In this document: piece after piece, positions 25,539-32,999 of the stretch | Position numbering within the stretch: position 1 is the stretch's first letter | How the letters are laid out: each line of letters starts with the position of its first letter | Assembly (NCBI GenBank): GCA_018268955.1 | Contig: JAFDVO010000006.1 | Coordinates: 124,001 to 188,000, forward strand | Direction: 5' to 3' | DNA length: 64,000 nt | Source of the DNA: Acidobacteriota bacterium | Lineage (GTDB): Bacteria; Acidobacteriota; Vicinamibacteria; Vicinamibacterales; CAVVIG01 | Position numbers and translations under genes: made by a program | The notes under the pieces: generated by a model | What the model saw: the letters and a program-made list of their open reading frames with translations, nothing else | Told to the model about the DNA's origin: nothing | Databases searched by the model: none

Positions 25539-26558
25539 GTGGGTGATCTGCGCATCGGCACCTCGGGCTGGAGCTATCCCTCCGGGAAGGGCACCTGGAA
25601 CGGCGTCTTCTATCCGACCAGGGCGAAGAGGCCCACGCGCTTCGACGAGCTGTCGTTCTATGCCGAGCACTTCGATACCGTCGAGGTCAACTCGACCTTC
25701 TACGGGCAACCGCGCGCGAACGTCTCGCGCAGTTGGGTCGAGCGGACGCCTGACGGCTTCGAGTTCTCGGTGAAGCTGTACCAGAAGTTCACGCACCCGA
25801 AGATGTACGAGTCGGCGCTGCGCAGGTCGATGCACGCCCCTGAAGGGCATGAGGCCGCCATCCGCGAGCTGATCAGGCCGAACGCGGCAGACCTCGACGA
25901 GTTCCGCCGCGGCATCGACCCGCTCGCGTCAGCAGGCAAGCTCGGCGCGGTGCTCGCACAGTTCCCACCGAGCTTCAAGGCCGGTCCGGCCGAGCGGGAC
26001 TACCTGTCAGACCTGCTCCGTGCCCTGAACGACTACGCCGTGGCGGTGGAAGTGCGGCACAGCAGCTGGAGCGACGCGTTCGGTGAGACGCTCGATCTCC
26101 TGAACGACGCAGGTGCTGCCTGGGTACAGATCGACGAGCCGAAGTTCCGGTTCTCGATCCGGCAGAACCGCCTGCCCAACGTGAAGGGCTTCTACTACAT
26201 GCGCCTGCACGGCCGGAACGCGGCGCAGTGGTGGACGCACGACGCATCCGAAGACCGCTACAACTACCTCTACACCGCCGACGAACTGCGCGAGTTCAGC
26301 GACACTGCGGGAGCCGCAAAGGAGCTCGTGCGCAAGACGTACGTCTACACGAACAACCACTTCTCGGCGAAGTCGGTCGCCAACGCGGCACAAATCAAGC
26401 AGCAGCTCGGCGAACCCCTCACCGGCGAGTACCCGCCGGAGTTCGTTGCGCAGTTCCCCGACCTCGCGGGCATCGTCCGGGTCGCCGATCGCTTCACTCT
26501 CACACCAACGCCCGCAGCGGCTCCAGCGCGCGCACGCCGAACGGGCGTGAAACGGTAA
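25539..26558 (+). CDS. DUF72 (YecE-like) TIM-barrel protein
   Basis: 339 residues, GTG start. N-terminal IGTSGWSYPSGKGTWNGVFYP and FDTVEVNSTFYGQP are the signature of DUF72, as are AVEVRHSSW and YYMRLHGRN. The family forms a TIM barrel of unknown enzymology. Members average 240-300 residues, and the excess here is a C-terminal Pro/Ala/Arg tail. It is transcribed away from queE; its neighbours give no hint of function. Confidence 0.88.
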   Translation: MGDLRIGTSGWSYPSGKGTWNGVFYPTRAKRPTRFDELSFYAEHFDTVEVNSTFYGQPRANVSRSWVERTPDGFEFSVKLYQKFTHPKMYESALRRSMHAPEGHEAAIRELIRPNAADLDEFRRGIDPLASAGKLGAVLAQFPPSFKAGPAERDYLSDLLRALNDYAVAVEVRHSSWSDAFGETLDLLNDAGAAWVQIDEPKFRFSIRQNRLPNVKGFYYMRLHGRNAAQWWTHDASEDRYNYLYTADELREFSDTAGAAKELVRKTYVYTNNHFSAKSVANAAQIKQQLGEPLTGEYPPEFVAQFPDLAGIVRVADRFTLTPTPAAAPARARRTGVKR

Positions 26559-26665
26559 CGCAGCCGCTGCCGGCTCCTCCCTCCAGGTTTGGCTTCGGGC
26601 TCGCGTTCCGGCGACGTCTGCCTCGGGCGGCAGCAGCGCGTATGTCAGAATTGCACGGCTGAGTT

Positions 26666-27817
26666 ATGCGCGCGTTCCGGCGGCTGAACGACTGGTGGGC
26701 GGACGTCTGGCGGGGGGACCCTTTCGCGTCCGACCTGCCCATGCAGGGCGAGCATCGCGTCGCGCGAGCCCGCCTGCTCGTCGTCAGCTGCCTGACGCTG
26801 ATCAACGCGCTCGTCGTCCTGCTGGATCCGAACAACGGCGACTTCAACGACTCGTTGCCATTCAACCTGATCGCGGTGTTCGGGTCGGCGCTGGTCCTGC
26901 TTGCGACGAGGCGCGGTAACCGTCCCAGGTGGCTCGCCGTCTCGACTGTGCTTGGCGACGTGACGGCGGTGACGCTGCTGATGGTCGCCGACCTGGTGCA
27001 CAACCTGCCCTCGGTGGTGCTCAACAGCCGCGTGACCTTCTGCGCGTACTTCCTGGCGATGGTTGGCACCTGCATCCGCTTCAGCCCGGGACTCGCGGTC
27101 CTCAGCGGTGTTGCCTGCGCGGTGCAGTACTCCGTCCTGGTCTTCTGGGGCATCCGCATCTGGCCCGACACGGTCACACCCGACATCGTCCAGCACGGGA
27201 CGATCAGCGTCGGCGTGCAGATCGAGCGGATCGCCACGCTGATGCTCTTCGGGGGCGTGTGTGCGTCGATCGCCTCGTGGGCCGCGACACTGCGATCCAC
27301 AGCCACGCACGACGGCCTTACCGGCCTCTACAACCGTCGGACCTTCGAGGAGCAGCTCCACGGCGAACTGCTGCGCGCGGAGCGCAATGGGGAGCCATTT
27401 GCCGTGGCCATGATCGACGTCGACCACTTCAAGCGGGTGAACGACCAGTACGGGCACCACGCCGGCGACATTGCACTGAAGGCGGTGGCCAGCGTGATCC
27501 GCGACACGCTGCGGCAGACGGATCTGGTTGGGCGCTGGGGTGGCGAGGAGTTCGCGCTCGGGTTCCCATCGGACCGCACGGCGGCCACCACCGCGCTGCT
27601 CGAACGTGTGCGCGCCACGCTCGCGTCAACGGAGACGGTCCTGCCGAACGGCGTCACGCTGAAGCTGACGCTGTCGGCCGGCGTGGCCTTCGCCCCCGAG
27701 GATGGACGCGACCGCGCAACGCTCCTGGCGGCGGCAGATGCGCGCCTGCTCGAGGCCAAGCGGCTCGGCCGCAACCTCGTCGTCGGCGGCGAGCCGATTC
27801 AGCCGACCCTCATGTAG
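26666..27817 (+). CDS. Membrane diguanylate cyclase (GGDEF)
   Basis: 383 residues. Six hydrophobic segments (about 40-205) form an uncharacterised integral membrane sensor; the cytoplasmic GGDEF domain starts at HDGLTGLYNRRTFEEQL and has the active-site signature GGEEF (RWGGEEFALGF). No RxxD inhibitory site is seen directly before it. It should make c-di-GMP, which could feed the REC-PilZ protein at 3.3 kb, though no linkage proves this. It is convergent with the cyclophilin gene. Confidence 0.92.
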   Translation: MRAFRRLNDWWADVWRGDPFASDLPMQGEHRVARARLLVVSCLTLINALVVLLDPNNGDFNDSLPFNLIAVFGSALVLLATRRGNRPRWLAVSTVLGDVTAVTLLMVADLVHNLPSVVLNSRVTFCAYFLAMVGTCIRFSPGLAVLSGVACAVQYSVLVFWGIRIWPDTVTPDIVQHGTISVGVQIERIATLMLFGGVCASIASWAATLRSTATHDGLTGLYNRRTFEEQLHGELLRAERNGEPFAVAMIDVDHFKRVNDQYGHHAGDIALKAVASVIRDTLRQTDLVGRWGGEEFALGFPSDRTAATTALLERVRATLASTETVLPNGVTLKLTLSAGVAFAPEDGRDRATLLAAADARLLEAKRLGRNLVVGGEPIQPTLM

Positions 27818-27845
27818 GCAGCCCCGGCGCACGGCCAGGCGCCGG

Positions 27846-28424
27846 TTACTCGCGGACCGATACCCGGCGGATGCTGTCTCCAGCCGACAGCCTGCCGAGG
27901 ACCTCGCGCCCTTCGACAACCTGCCCGATGACGACGTACTGCCCGTCCAGGTCTGGCTTGGGCTCGAGCAGGATGTAGAGCTGGCTGTCCGCCTTCGCCG
28001 GTTCGCCCATGTGCGCGAGGCCGACGGCGAACGCCACGTTCTTCCGTTGCAAGGAGATCTCCGCCACGCCGATCGGATGGCCGCTCGACGCGTCGGCCCC
28101 CTTGCCCCACACGGCCTGCTTCTCCGGATCCTTCGTCTGCGGATCGCCGAACTGCACGAGGAAGTGCGGAATGGCCCGGTGCACGCGCTGCCCGTCGTAG
28201 AACCCGCTCTTCGCCAGCGCGGCGATGTGTTCGACCGAGACCGGTGCTTCCTTCGGGAAGGTCTCGAAGGCGAAGCTCCCCTGGCTGGTCTCGACAACGA
28301 TCACGGGCACCGCAGGCTGCGCTGCCAGCCGAGGGCTCACGAACACGTACACGACAGCCGCAATCGCCGCCAGCGAGGCCAGCGCCAAAGCGACCCGACG
28401 CCACTGGAATACGTGCAGGCTCAT
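27846..28424 (-). CDS. Membrane-anchored cyclophilin-type peptidyl-prolyl isomerase
   Basis: 192 residues from ATG 28424. One N-terminal membrane segment (RRVALALASLAAIAAVVYVF), then a cyclophilin domain (VVETSQGSFAFETFP; VHRAIPHFLVQFGDP; SQLYILLEPKPDLDGQYVVIGQV). The conserved FHR is VHRAI here and the usual Trp near the substrate pocket is absent, as in many bacterial envelope cyclophilins. It likely folds periplasmic proteins. The start overlaps the nth stop by 4 bp. A larger reading frame reaching 29690 is antisense-type artefact sequence upstream and is rejected. Confidence 0.88.
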   Translation of the reverse strand: MSLHVFQWRRVALALASLAAIAAVVYVFVSPRLAAQPAVPVIVVETSQGSFAFETFPKEAPVSVEHIAALAKSGFYDGQRVHRAIPHFLVQFGDPQTKDPEKQAVWGKGADASSGHPIGVAEISLQRKNVAFAVGLAHMGEPAKADSQLYILLEPKPDLDGQYVVIGQVVEGREVLGRLSAGDSIRRVSVRE

Positions 28425-29128
28425 GACGCAAGCCGCTCCGGCGCAGGATGCTTCGAAATCGCGGTGACGCCAATCTTCGGGCACTGGTCGTAGAGCACGC
28501 ACCCGGTGCAGCGCGGGAAGTTCGGACGACAGATGTGCTGCCCCCACGTGACCAGGTACAGATTGATGTGAGGCCACCACTCGCGATCGGTCGCCGCGTA
28601 GAGCGCGTGTTCCGTCTCCTCGGGCGTCCGCGTCTGCACCCAACCGAGGCGGTTGGAGATACGGTGCACGTGCGTGTCGACGCAGATGTTCTGCTGGCTG
28701 CGGAACGCGAGGATCAGCACCAGGTTCGCCGTCTTGCGCCCGACCCCCGGCAGCGTCAGCAACTCCTCCATCGTCCCGGGCACCTGTCCGTCGAACTGAT
28801 CGAGGAGCTTCTGGCAGGTGGCCTTCACGTGCCTGGCCTTCGTGTAGAAGAAGCTGACCGGCTTGATGAGCCGCTCGATCTGCTTCACGGACAGCGTGAC
28901 CATCGCCGCCGGCGTGGGGGCCACGTTGAACAACCGCGTGGCAGCCGCGTGCGTCGTCGCATCCTGCGTGCGCGCGGAGAGGAGGGTGGCGATGAGGACC
29001 TGGAACGGGTCCTCCTTCTGGCTCTCGGAGATCTTCTCGATGGCGGGCAACTCGAGGCCGGTGATCGCACGCGAGAGCGTGCGCATCACGACCTCGACGT
29101 TCGCCGGGCGTTTTGGTTTCCTGGGCAA
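28421..29128 (-). CDS. nth: Endonuclease III
   Basis: 235 residues from a TTG at 29128; ATG 29086 (residue 15) is the alternative. Helix-hairpin-helix LPGVGRKTANLVL with catalytic K132, catalytic D151 in VDTHVHR, and a [4Fe-4S] site C200-x6-C207-x2-C210-x5-C216. This is the complete bifunctional DNA glycosylase/AP-lyase set for oxidised pyrimidines. It lies 6 bp after the 2-hydroxyacid dehydrogenase gene and overlaps the cyclophilin gene by 4 bp, so the three are co-transcribed without an obvious functional link. Confidence 0.93.
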   Translation of the reverse strand: MPRKPKRPANVEVVMRTLSRAITGLELPAIEKISESQKEDPFQVLIATLLSARTQDATTHAAATRLFNVAPTPAAMVTLSVKQIERLIKPVSFFYTKARHVKATCQKLLDQFDGQVPGTMEELLTLPGVGRKTANLVLILAFRSQQNICVDTHVHRISNRLGWVQTRTPEETEHALYAATDREWWPHINLYLVTWGQHICRPNFPRCTGCVLYDQCPKIGVTAISKHPAPERLAS

Positions 29129-29134
29129 TCGCCG

Positions 29135-30073
29135 TCACCCAATGGGCGTGACCGCTGGCTGGCCGCCCAGCACGGCGATGACGTTCTCGGCCGCGAGGTC
29201 GGCCATGGCCGTTCGCGTTTCGGTGGTGCCGCTTCCGAGGTGCGGCACGAGCAGGACGTTCTCGAGCTCGAAGAGGTCCGGGTGAATCGTCGGCTCCTGC
29301 TCGTACACATCCAGCGCGGCGCCCGCAATCAGCCGCTGCTTCAGCGCCCAGGCGAGCGCCGCTTCGTCGACGACCGGCCCCCGTGCGGTGTTGATCAAGT
29401 ACGCCGACCGCTTCATCCGCGTGAGCGCCTTCTGGTCGATCAGGTGGCGCGTCTCCGGGGTGAGTGGCACGTGCAGCGAGACGATGTCGGACGAGTTCAG
29501 CAGCTGATCGAGCGACATGCGCTCGGCGTTCGGTAACGCGCGCTCGCTGCGCGAGGTGTAGGCGACGCGCACGCCAAACGCCGCCGCACGGTCTGCCACG
29601 GCGGTGGCAATGCGCCCGAGCCCCACGAGCCCGAGCTGCTTGCCCCGCAGCTCGGTGCCGAGCATGAAGTCGAACGCCCAGCCCTTCCACTCATGCCGGC
29701 GCACGAGCCGCTCTCCCTCTGAAATCCGACGCGTCACGGCGAGGATGAGCGCCCACGTGAAGTCCGCCACAGAATCGGTCAGGACGTCGGGCGTGTTGGT
29801 GCAGATGACGCCGCGCGCACGGCACGCCTGGACGTCGATGTTGTTGTAACCGACCGCCACATTGGCAACGACCTTCAGGTCCTTGCCGGCGTCGAGCAGG
29901 GCCGCATCCACCTGCTCAGTCAGCATCGTCACCAGCGCGTGCTTGCCGACGACGGCTCCGAGCAGTTCATCGCGCGTGATGGCGGACTCTCCGGAGTAGA
30001 CCTCCACGTGGCCGACCAACTCCAGCCGCGCGATCACCGAGGACGGAAGCTTACGGGTGACGAAGATGTTCAT
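29135..30073 (-). CDS. D-isomer-specific 2-hydroxyacid dehydrogenase (glyoxylate/hydroxypyruvate reductase-like)
   Basis: 312 residues. The catalytic domain has VGYNNIDVQACRARGV and TDSVADFTWALILAVTRR; the NAD(P) domain has GLVGLGRIATAVADRAAAFG. Catalytic Arg is in NTARGPVVDEAAL, Glu in DVYEQEPT, His in VLLVPHLGSGT, all present. It would reduce a 2-keto acid such as glyoxylate or hydroxypyruvate, or oxidise D-lactate. It sits just downstream of the microcompartment genes on the same strand, separated by a family A repeat element, so a role in the microcompartment pathway is possible but there is no targeting helix in the protein. Confidence 0.88.
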   Translation of the reverse strand: MNIFVTRKLPSSVIARLELVGHVEVYSGESAITRDELLGAVVGKHALVTMLTEQVDAALLDAGKDLKVVANVAVGYNNIDVQACRARGVICTNTPDVLTDSVADFTWALILAVTRRISEGERLVRRHEWKGWAFDFMLGTELRGKQLGLVGLGRIATAVADRAAAFGVRVAYTSRSERALPNAERMSLDQLLNSSDIVSLHVPLTPETRHLIDQKALTRMKRSAYLINTARGPVVDEAALAWALKQRLIAGAALDVYEQEPTIHPDLFELENVLLVPHLGSGTTETRTAMADLAAENVIAVLGGQPAVTPIG

Positions 30074-30250
30074 GGAATTCAGAACTCAGAAGTCAGAACG
30101 TGGCGCTGCGCTCGGGTAATAGCACCACCGCGGCGCTCGCAGAGATTCTATTGGGAACCGTGTCGCTCCGCGGCCTCCGGTGGAGCTTCTCGAAACAGGC
30201 TCGTAATCAATTCCGACTTCTAACGTCCAAGTTCCAACTTCGGAACGTCA
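30074..30250. repeat. MITE-sized element with family A inverted arms
   Basis: Left arm 30075-30100 (AATTCAGAACTCAGAAGTCA) and right arm 30209-30250 (TTCCGACTTCTAACGTCC and further AAGTTCC-type units) are inverted relative to each other around about 108 bp of unrelated sequence. The element fills the whole gap, touching the dehydrogenase ATG on one side and the TGA of the Cys-rich gene on the other. Confidence 0.55.
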
Positions 30251-30484
30251 GTGTCCAAGTGACTTGCAGTAGCCGCAGTGGTCGCAGCGATGCCCGGGCT
30301 CGATGACGCAGTCGCCATCGGGTGCGGGTGACAGGACGAAAAGGCTGTGGCTGGCGTGGATGTGGATGCCCTCGGCTCGCGCCGGTGCAGGGGGAGCAGG
30401 GGGCGGTGCCGGAGAGGAGCCGCCGCGGTGGCGCGCAATCGCCTCGCGGATCATCGTGCGGAGTTCCTGTTCAGAGATCGACAT
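30248..30484 (-). CDS. Small microcompartment-associated Cys-rich protein with N-terminal targeting-type helix
   Basis: 78 residues from ATG 30484. Residues 1-19 (MSISEQELRTMIREAIARH) are a short amphipathic helix of the encapsulation-peptide kind. A Pro/Ala linker (about 22-37) follows, then a compact C-terminal part with IHIHASHSLF and DCVIEPGHRCDHCGYCK: CX7CX2CX2C with nearby His. This could bind an Fe-S cluster or zinc. The start overlaps the BMC-P gene by 14 bp, so it is translated with the shell genes. I do not recognise a named family; the role as a shell-targeted metal or electron-carrier protein is inference. Confidence 0.75.
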   Translation of the reverse strand: MSISEQELRTMIREAIARHRGGSSPAPPPAPPAPARAEGIHIHASHSLFVLSPAPDGDCVIEPGHRCDHCGYCKSLGH

Positions 30485-30749
30485 CGACGTCAACCTGGTC
30501 GATGATGCCGATAATGGCGGCATCCACCGGCGCGGCCTTGCGGCCGAGCGCCTCACCCGCCGCTCGTCCTTCGAGCACGACGAGCACCTTCTCGTGCACG
30601 CCAGCGCCCACACCATCGATCGCCAGGAACGCCGCGCCCTTTGGTGTGTCGTCGAGGTTGAGCGGCTGCACCATCAGCAGCTTGGCTCCCTCGAATTTCC
30701 TGTGTTTCTGTGTCGAGACCACCGTCCCGACGACGCGGGCAATCTGCAT
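30471..30749 (-). CDS. Microcompartment vertex protein BMC-P (EutN/CcmL) 1
   Basis: 92 residues, one EutN/CcmL domain: MQIARVVGTVVSTQKHRKFEG, KLLMVQPL, FLAIDGVGAGVHEKVLVVLEG, and APVDAAIIGIIDQVDV. Such proteins form pentamers that cap the vertices of the polyhedral shell. It is the third of three BMC-P paralogues in the operon and lies 78 bp after the second, with no gene in that gap. The C-terminal VDVDVDL is unusual and acidic. Confidence 0.93.
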   Translation of the reverse strand: MQIARVVGTVVSTQKHRKFEGAKLLMVQPLNLDDTPKGAAFLAIDGVGAGVHEKVLVVLEGRAAGEALGRKAAPVDAAIIGIIDQVDVDVDL

Positions 30750-30827
30750 CTCAGCAGGCGCGGGCGCTGGGCCATCGCCGCTGGCCCTTTGCCGGGCCGA
30801 GCGCCTGTGACCTACCGCCTATGGCCG

Positions 30828-31094
30828 TCACTCCGTATACAAGTGGTCCACGATGCCGACGATGCCGGCGTCGACCGGCGCTTCGACCGGATAGAACGGA
30901 AAGCTGGCTTCCTTGCCGCGGACGAAGAAGACCTCCTCGCCGACGCCAGCCCCGACCGCGTCGACAGCGACGAGCGGCCGTCCGACCGGCTCGCGCGTCG
31001 GCGTGAGCGGCTGCACCATCAGGAGGGTGATGCCGGCGAGGTTCTCGTCCTTGCGGGTGGAGACCACGGTGCCGATCACGCGTGCGATCTGCAT
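30828..31094 (-). CDS. Microcompartment vertex protein BMC-P (EutN/CcmL) 2
   Basis: 88 residues: MQIARVIGTVVSTRKDENLAG, ITLLMVQPL, LVAVDAVGAGVGEEVFFVRG, and APVDAGIVGIVDHLYTE. It is closest in pattern to BMC-P 1 (shared MQIARV(V/I)GTVVST start), so these two probably arose by duplication. It follows BMC-P 3 by one base (stop at 31096, ATG at 31094). Pentameric vertex role by family. Confidence 0.93.
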   Translation of the reverse strand: MQIARVIGTVVSTRKDENLAGITLLMVQPLTPTREPVGRPLVAVDAVGAGVGEEVFFVRGKEASFPFYPVEAPVDAGIVGIVDHLYTE

Positions 31095-31095
31095 G

Positions 31096-31365
31096 TCAGG
31101 AGGTGACTTCGACCGTGTCGATGATGCCCACGATGGCCGCGTCGACCGGGCAGTCCTTCATGCCGGACGCCATGCGGGCGGAGCTGCCCGAGACGATCAG
31201 CACCGTCTCGCCGACCCCGGCGTCGACCGTGTCGATCGCCACGAGGTAGCCGCCATCGGCCTTCCCCTTCGGATCGACCGGCCGCACCACGAGCAGCTTG
31301 TTACTGACGAGGCGCGGGTCCTTCCGGGTGGCGACGACCGTGCCTACGATCTTTGCGAGGAGCAC
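31096..31365 (-). CDS. Microcompartment vertex protein BMC-P (EutN/CcmL) 3
   Basis: 89 residues from GTG 31365 (VLLAKIVGTVVATRKDPRLV), supported by GAGGG about seven bases upstream and by family length; an upstream ATG gives a non-homologous leader. Motifs KLLVVRPV, YLVAIDTVDAGVGETVLIVSG and CPVDAAIVGIIDTVEV. Three BMC-P genes together are typical of fucose/rhamnose-type (PVM and PVM-like) loci, where the paralogues occupy vertices in different copy numbers. It begins 8 bp after the BMC-H stop. Confidence 0.92.
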   Translation of the reverse strand: MLLAKIVGTVVATRKDPRLVSNKLLVVRPVDPKGKADGGYLVAIDTVDAGVGETVLIVSGSSARMASGMKDCPVDAAIVGIIDTVEVTS

Positions 31366-31372
31366 CGAGCCC

Positions 31373-31663
31373 TCAGGCCTTCGCGTTCGCCTTGCCGATC
31401 GGCAGCACGTCCTCGAGGTTGGCATGCGGACGCGGGATGACGTGCACCGAGACCAGTTCCCCGACGCGACGAGCGGCGGCAGCGCCTGCATCGGTCGCGG
31501 CCTTCACCGCGGCCACGTCGCCACGCACGATGGCGGTCACGTAGCCGGCGCCGATCTTCTCCCAGCCGACCAGGCTCACCTTCGCCGCCTTCACCATGGC
31601 GTCGGCGGCCTCGATCATCGCGACCAGGCCCTTCGTTTCGACCATCCCAAGTGCCTCACCCAT
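31373..31663 (-). CDS. Microcompartment hexameric shell protein BMC-H
   Basis: 96 residues from ATG 31663 ([20 protein letters not shown]). Single BMC domain with [20 protein letters not shown] and [14 protein letters not shown], then [19 protein letters not shown], matching PduA/EutM-type proteins. Hexamers tile the shell facets and their central pore passes small metabolites; the pore loop lies around EKIGAGY. It is the only BMC-H gene in the window and no BMC-T is present. The start is separated from the aldolase stop by 122 bp that hold a family B repeat. Confidence 0.94.
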   Translation of the reverse strand: MGEALGMVETKGLVAMIEAADAMVKAAKVSLVGWEKIGAGYVTAIVRGDVAAVKAATDAGAAAARRVGELVSVHVIPRPHANLEDVLPIGKANAKA

Positions 31664-31687
31664 CGAGCGTCTCCACTGATTCCGACA

Positions 31688-31779
31688 TTGCAAATTGCTG
31701 ATTGGCAATTGCTAATTGGACTCACCGAGTGCGGACCGGATTTCAATCAGCAATCAGCGATTAGAAAATTAGCAATTCC
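31688..31779. repeat. Family B inverted repeat between aldolase and BMC-H genes
   Basis: Left arm 31688-31719 (TTGCAAATTGCTGATTGG, CAATTGCTAATTGG) and right arm 31741-31779 (CAATCAGCAATCAGCG, AAATTAGCAATTCC) are inverted around about 20 bp of GC-rich sequence. Inside the operon it could form a large mRNA hairpin between aldolase and shell genes. Confidence 0.65.
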
Positions 31780-31785
31780 GCTGGC

Positions 31786-32676
31786 TCATTTCAGCGACCG
31801 GATGGCGTCCTCGATGAGCGCGGAGAGTTCGCGGTATGTTAACCGAATTTCCTCGTCCCCATCCGGCCCGGCGGCCGTGGCGTTCGGCAGCGGCGCACCG
31901 GGGACGATCGGGTCCGGAACCAGCCGGCTGCGGCCATCGCCTTCGGGCGCCTGGACGATCTGGCAGGTGACCGGGTCGGGGCCGGCCAGCAGGTCCCCAA
32001 CGGCCGTGACGTCCGGGCAGATGGGCGCCGGCGCCTTGATGCCGTAGTTGTTCCGGAGCGCCTGCAGCCGATCCACTTCGTCCCGCGCGATCAGGTTCTC
32101 GCGTCCGAGCAGGCGGGCGACGAGGCTGATCTTCGCGAAGTGTTCGATCGTTTCGAGCTTGTAGTAGGCGGACAGGACGTCGCCGCCAAGCGTGAGCGCG
32201 CCGTGGTTCGCCAGCAGCATGCCGTCGTGCGCTTTCACGTACTTCCGCACGGCTGCTGGGAGCTCAGATGTGGACGGTGTCGCGTACTCGGCGATTGGAA
32301 TGCTGCCGAGCGTCGTGAGCACCTCGGCGAGCACGGCGCGGTCGAGCGGGATGCCCGCGACGGCGAAGCCGGTGGCGATGGGCGGATGTGCGTGGCACAC
32401 GGCCCGGACATCGGGACGTTGCCGGTATACCTCGAGGTGCATCAGCATCTCGGAGGACGGGTCACGATCGCCCTGGAGCTTCTTGCCGTCCAGGTCCGTG
32501 ATGCACATCATGTCCGGCGTCATGAACCCCTTGCACACGCTGCGCGGGGTCATGAGCAGCCGGTCGTCGCCAAGCCGCACGCTGATGTTGCCGTCGTTCG
32601 ATGCGGTGTAGCCGCGCGCATACATTCGGCGGCCCACTTCGACGATGTCGGCGCGGAGTTGCGATTCGACGGTCAT
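31786..32676 (-). CDS. Class II (fuculose/rhamnulose-phosphate-type) aldolase with C-terminal encapsulation helix
   Basis: 296 residues from ATG 32676, coupled by 4 bp to the upstream YHS-like gene. Class II aldolase/adducin fold: SNDGNISVRL, catalytic Glu E76 (SSEMLMHLEVY), Zn ligands H95 and H97 (VCHAHPPIATG) and H158 (LLANHGALTLG), as in FucA. It would split L-fuculose- or L-rhamnulose-1-phosphate to DHAP and lactaldehyde. Core FucA is about 215 residues; the extra part is a linker and a terminal amphipathic helix (LTYRELSALIEDAIRSLK), the usual signal that sends cargo into a microcompartment. Sugar specificity is inferred from locus type. Confidence 0.9.
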   Translation of the reverse strand: MTVESQLRADIVEVGRRMYARGYTASNDGNISVRLGDDRLLMTPRSVCKGFMTPDMMCITDLDGKKLQGDRDPSSEMLMHLEVYRQRPDVRAVCHAHPPIATGFAVAGIPLDRAVLAEVLTTLGSIPIAEYATPSTSELPAAVRKYVKAHDGMLLANHGALTLGGDVLSAYYKLETIEHFAKISLVARLLGRENLIARDEVDRLQALRNNYGIKAPAPICPDVTAVGDLLAGPDPVTCQIVQAPEGDGRSRLVPDPIVPGAPLPNATAAGPDGDEEIRLTYRELSALIEDAIRSLK

Positions 32677-32999
32677 GCCGTGCGTCCCTGTGGCGCGGTG
32701 CGTGGGGCTGCGGCGCGCGACGCCACGTACTGGTCGCGGCATGTCGCGGAGCAGAACCAGGTCCGCTCGCCGTTGCTGCCAGAGATCGCCAGGGATCGCT
32801 CAGGCACGACGAAGGTGCCGCAGATCGGATCCCGCGCCATCTGCACCCCGCGTTGCGGCACGTGCGTGGCGCCCGCACGACCACCTGCACGCCGGTAGGT
32901 GTCCGGCCCCTGCATTCCCTGTACGATGCCGGTCCACAGGCGGGAGATCGCCCGGAACAGCAGCGTCAGAAGAATCGAGAGCAGGATGAAGCGGATCAT
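32673..32999 (-). CDS. Membrane-anchored YHS/TRASH-like metal-binding protein
   Basis: 108 residues: an N-terminal membrane segment (MIRFILLSILLTLLFRAISR), a short Arg/Gly linker and a YHS-like domain with ARDPICGTFVVPERS and TWFCSATCRDQYVA. The CG...FCSATC pattern is the usual metal-binding site (Cu, Zn or heme-linked). It overlaps the TPR gene by 1 bp and the aldolase by 4 bp, which ties it translationally to the microcompartment genes, although the operon may simply be packed. Ligand unknown. Confidence 0.82.
   Translation of the reverse strand: MIRFILLSILLTLLFRAISRLWTGIVQGMQGPDTYRRAGGRAGATHVPQRGVQMARDPICGTFVVPERSLAISGSNGERTWFCSATCRDQYVASRAAAPRTAPQGRTA

Noticed and set aside
30750..30827. 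Small gene between BMC-P 1 and BMC-P 2
   Set aside because: Only 78 bp, GC-rich with a GGGCC-type palindrome; no start with a plausible frame.
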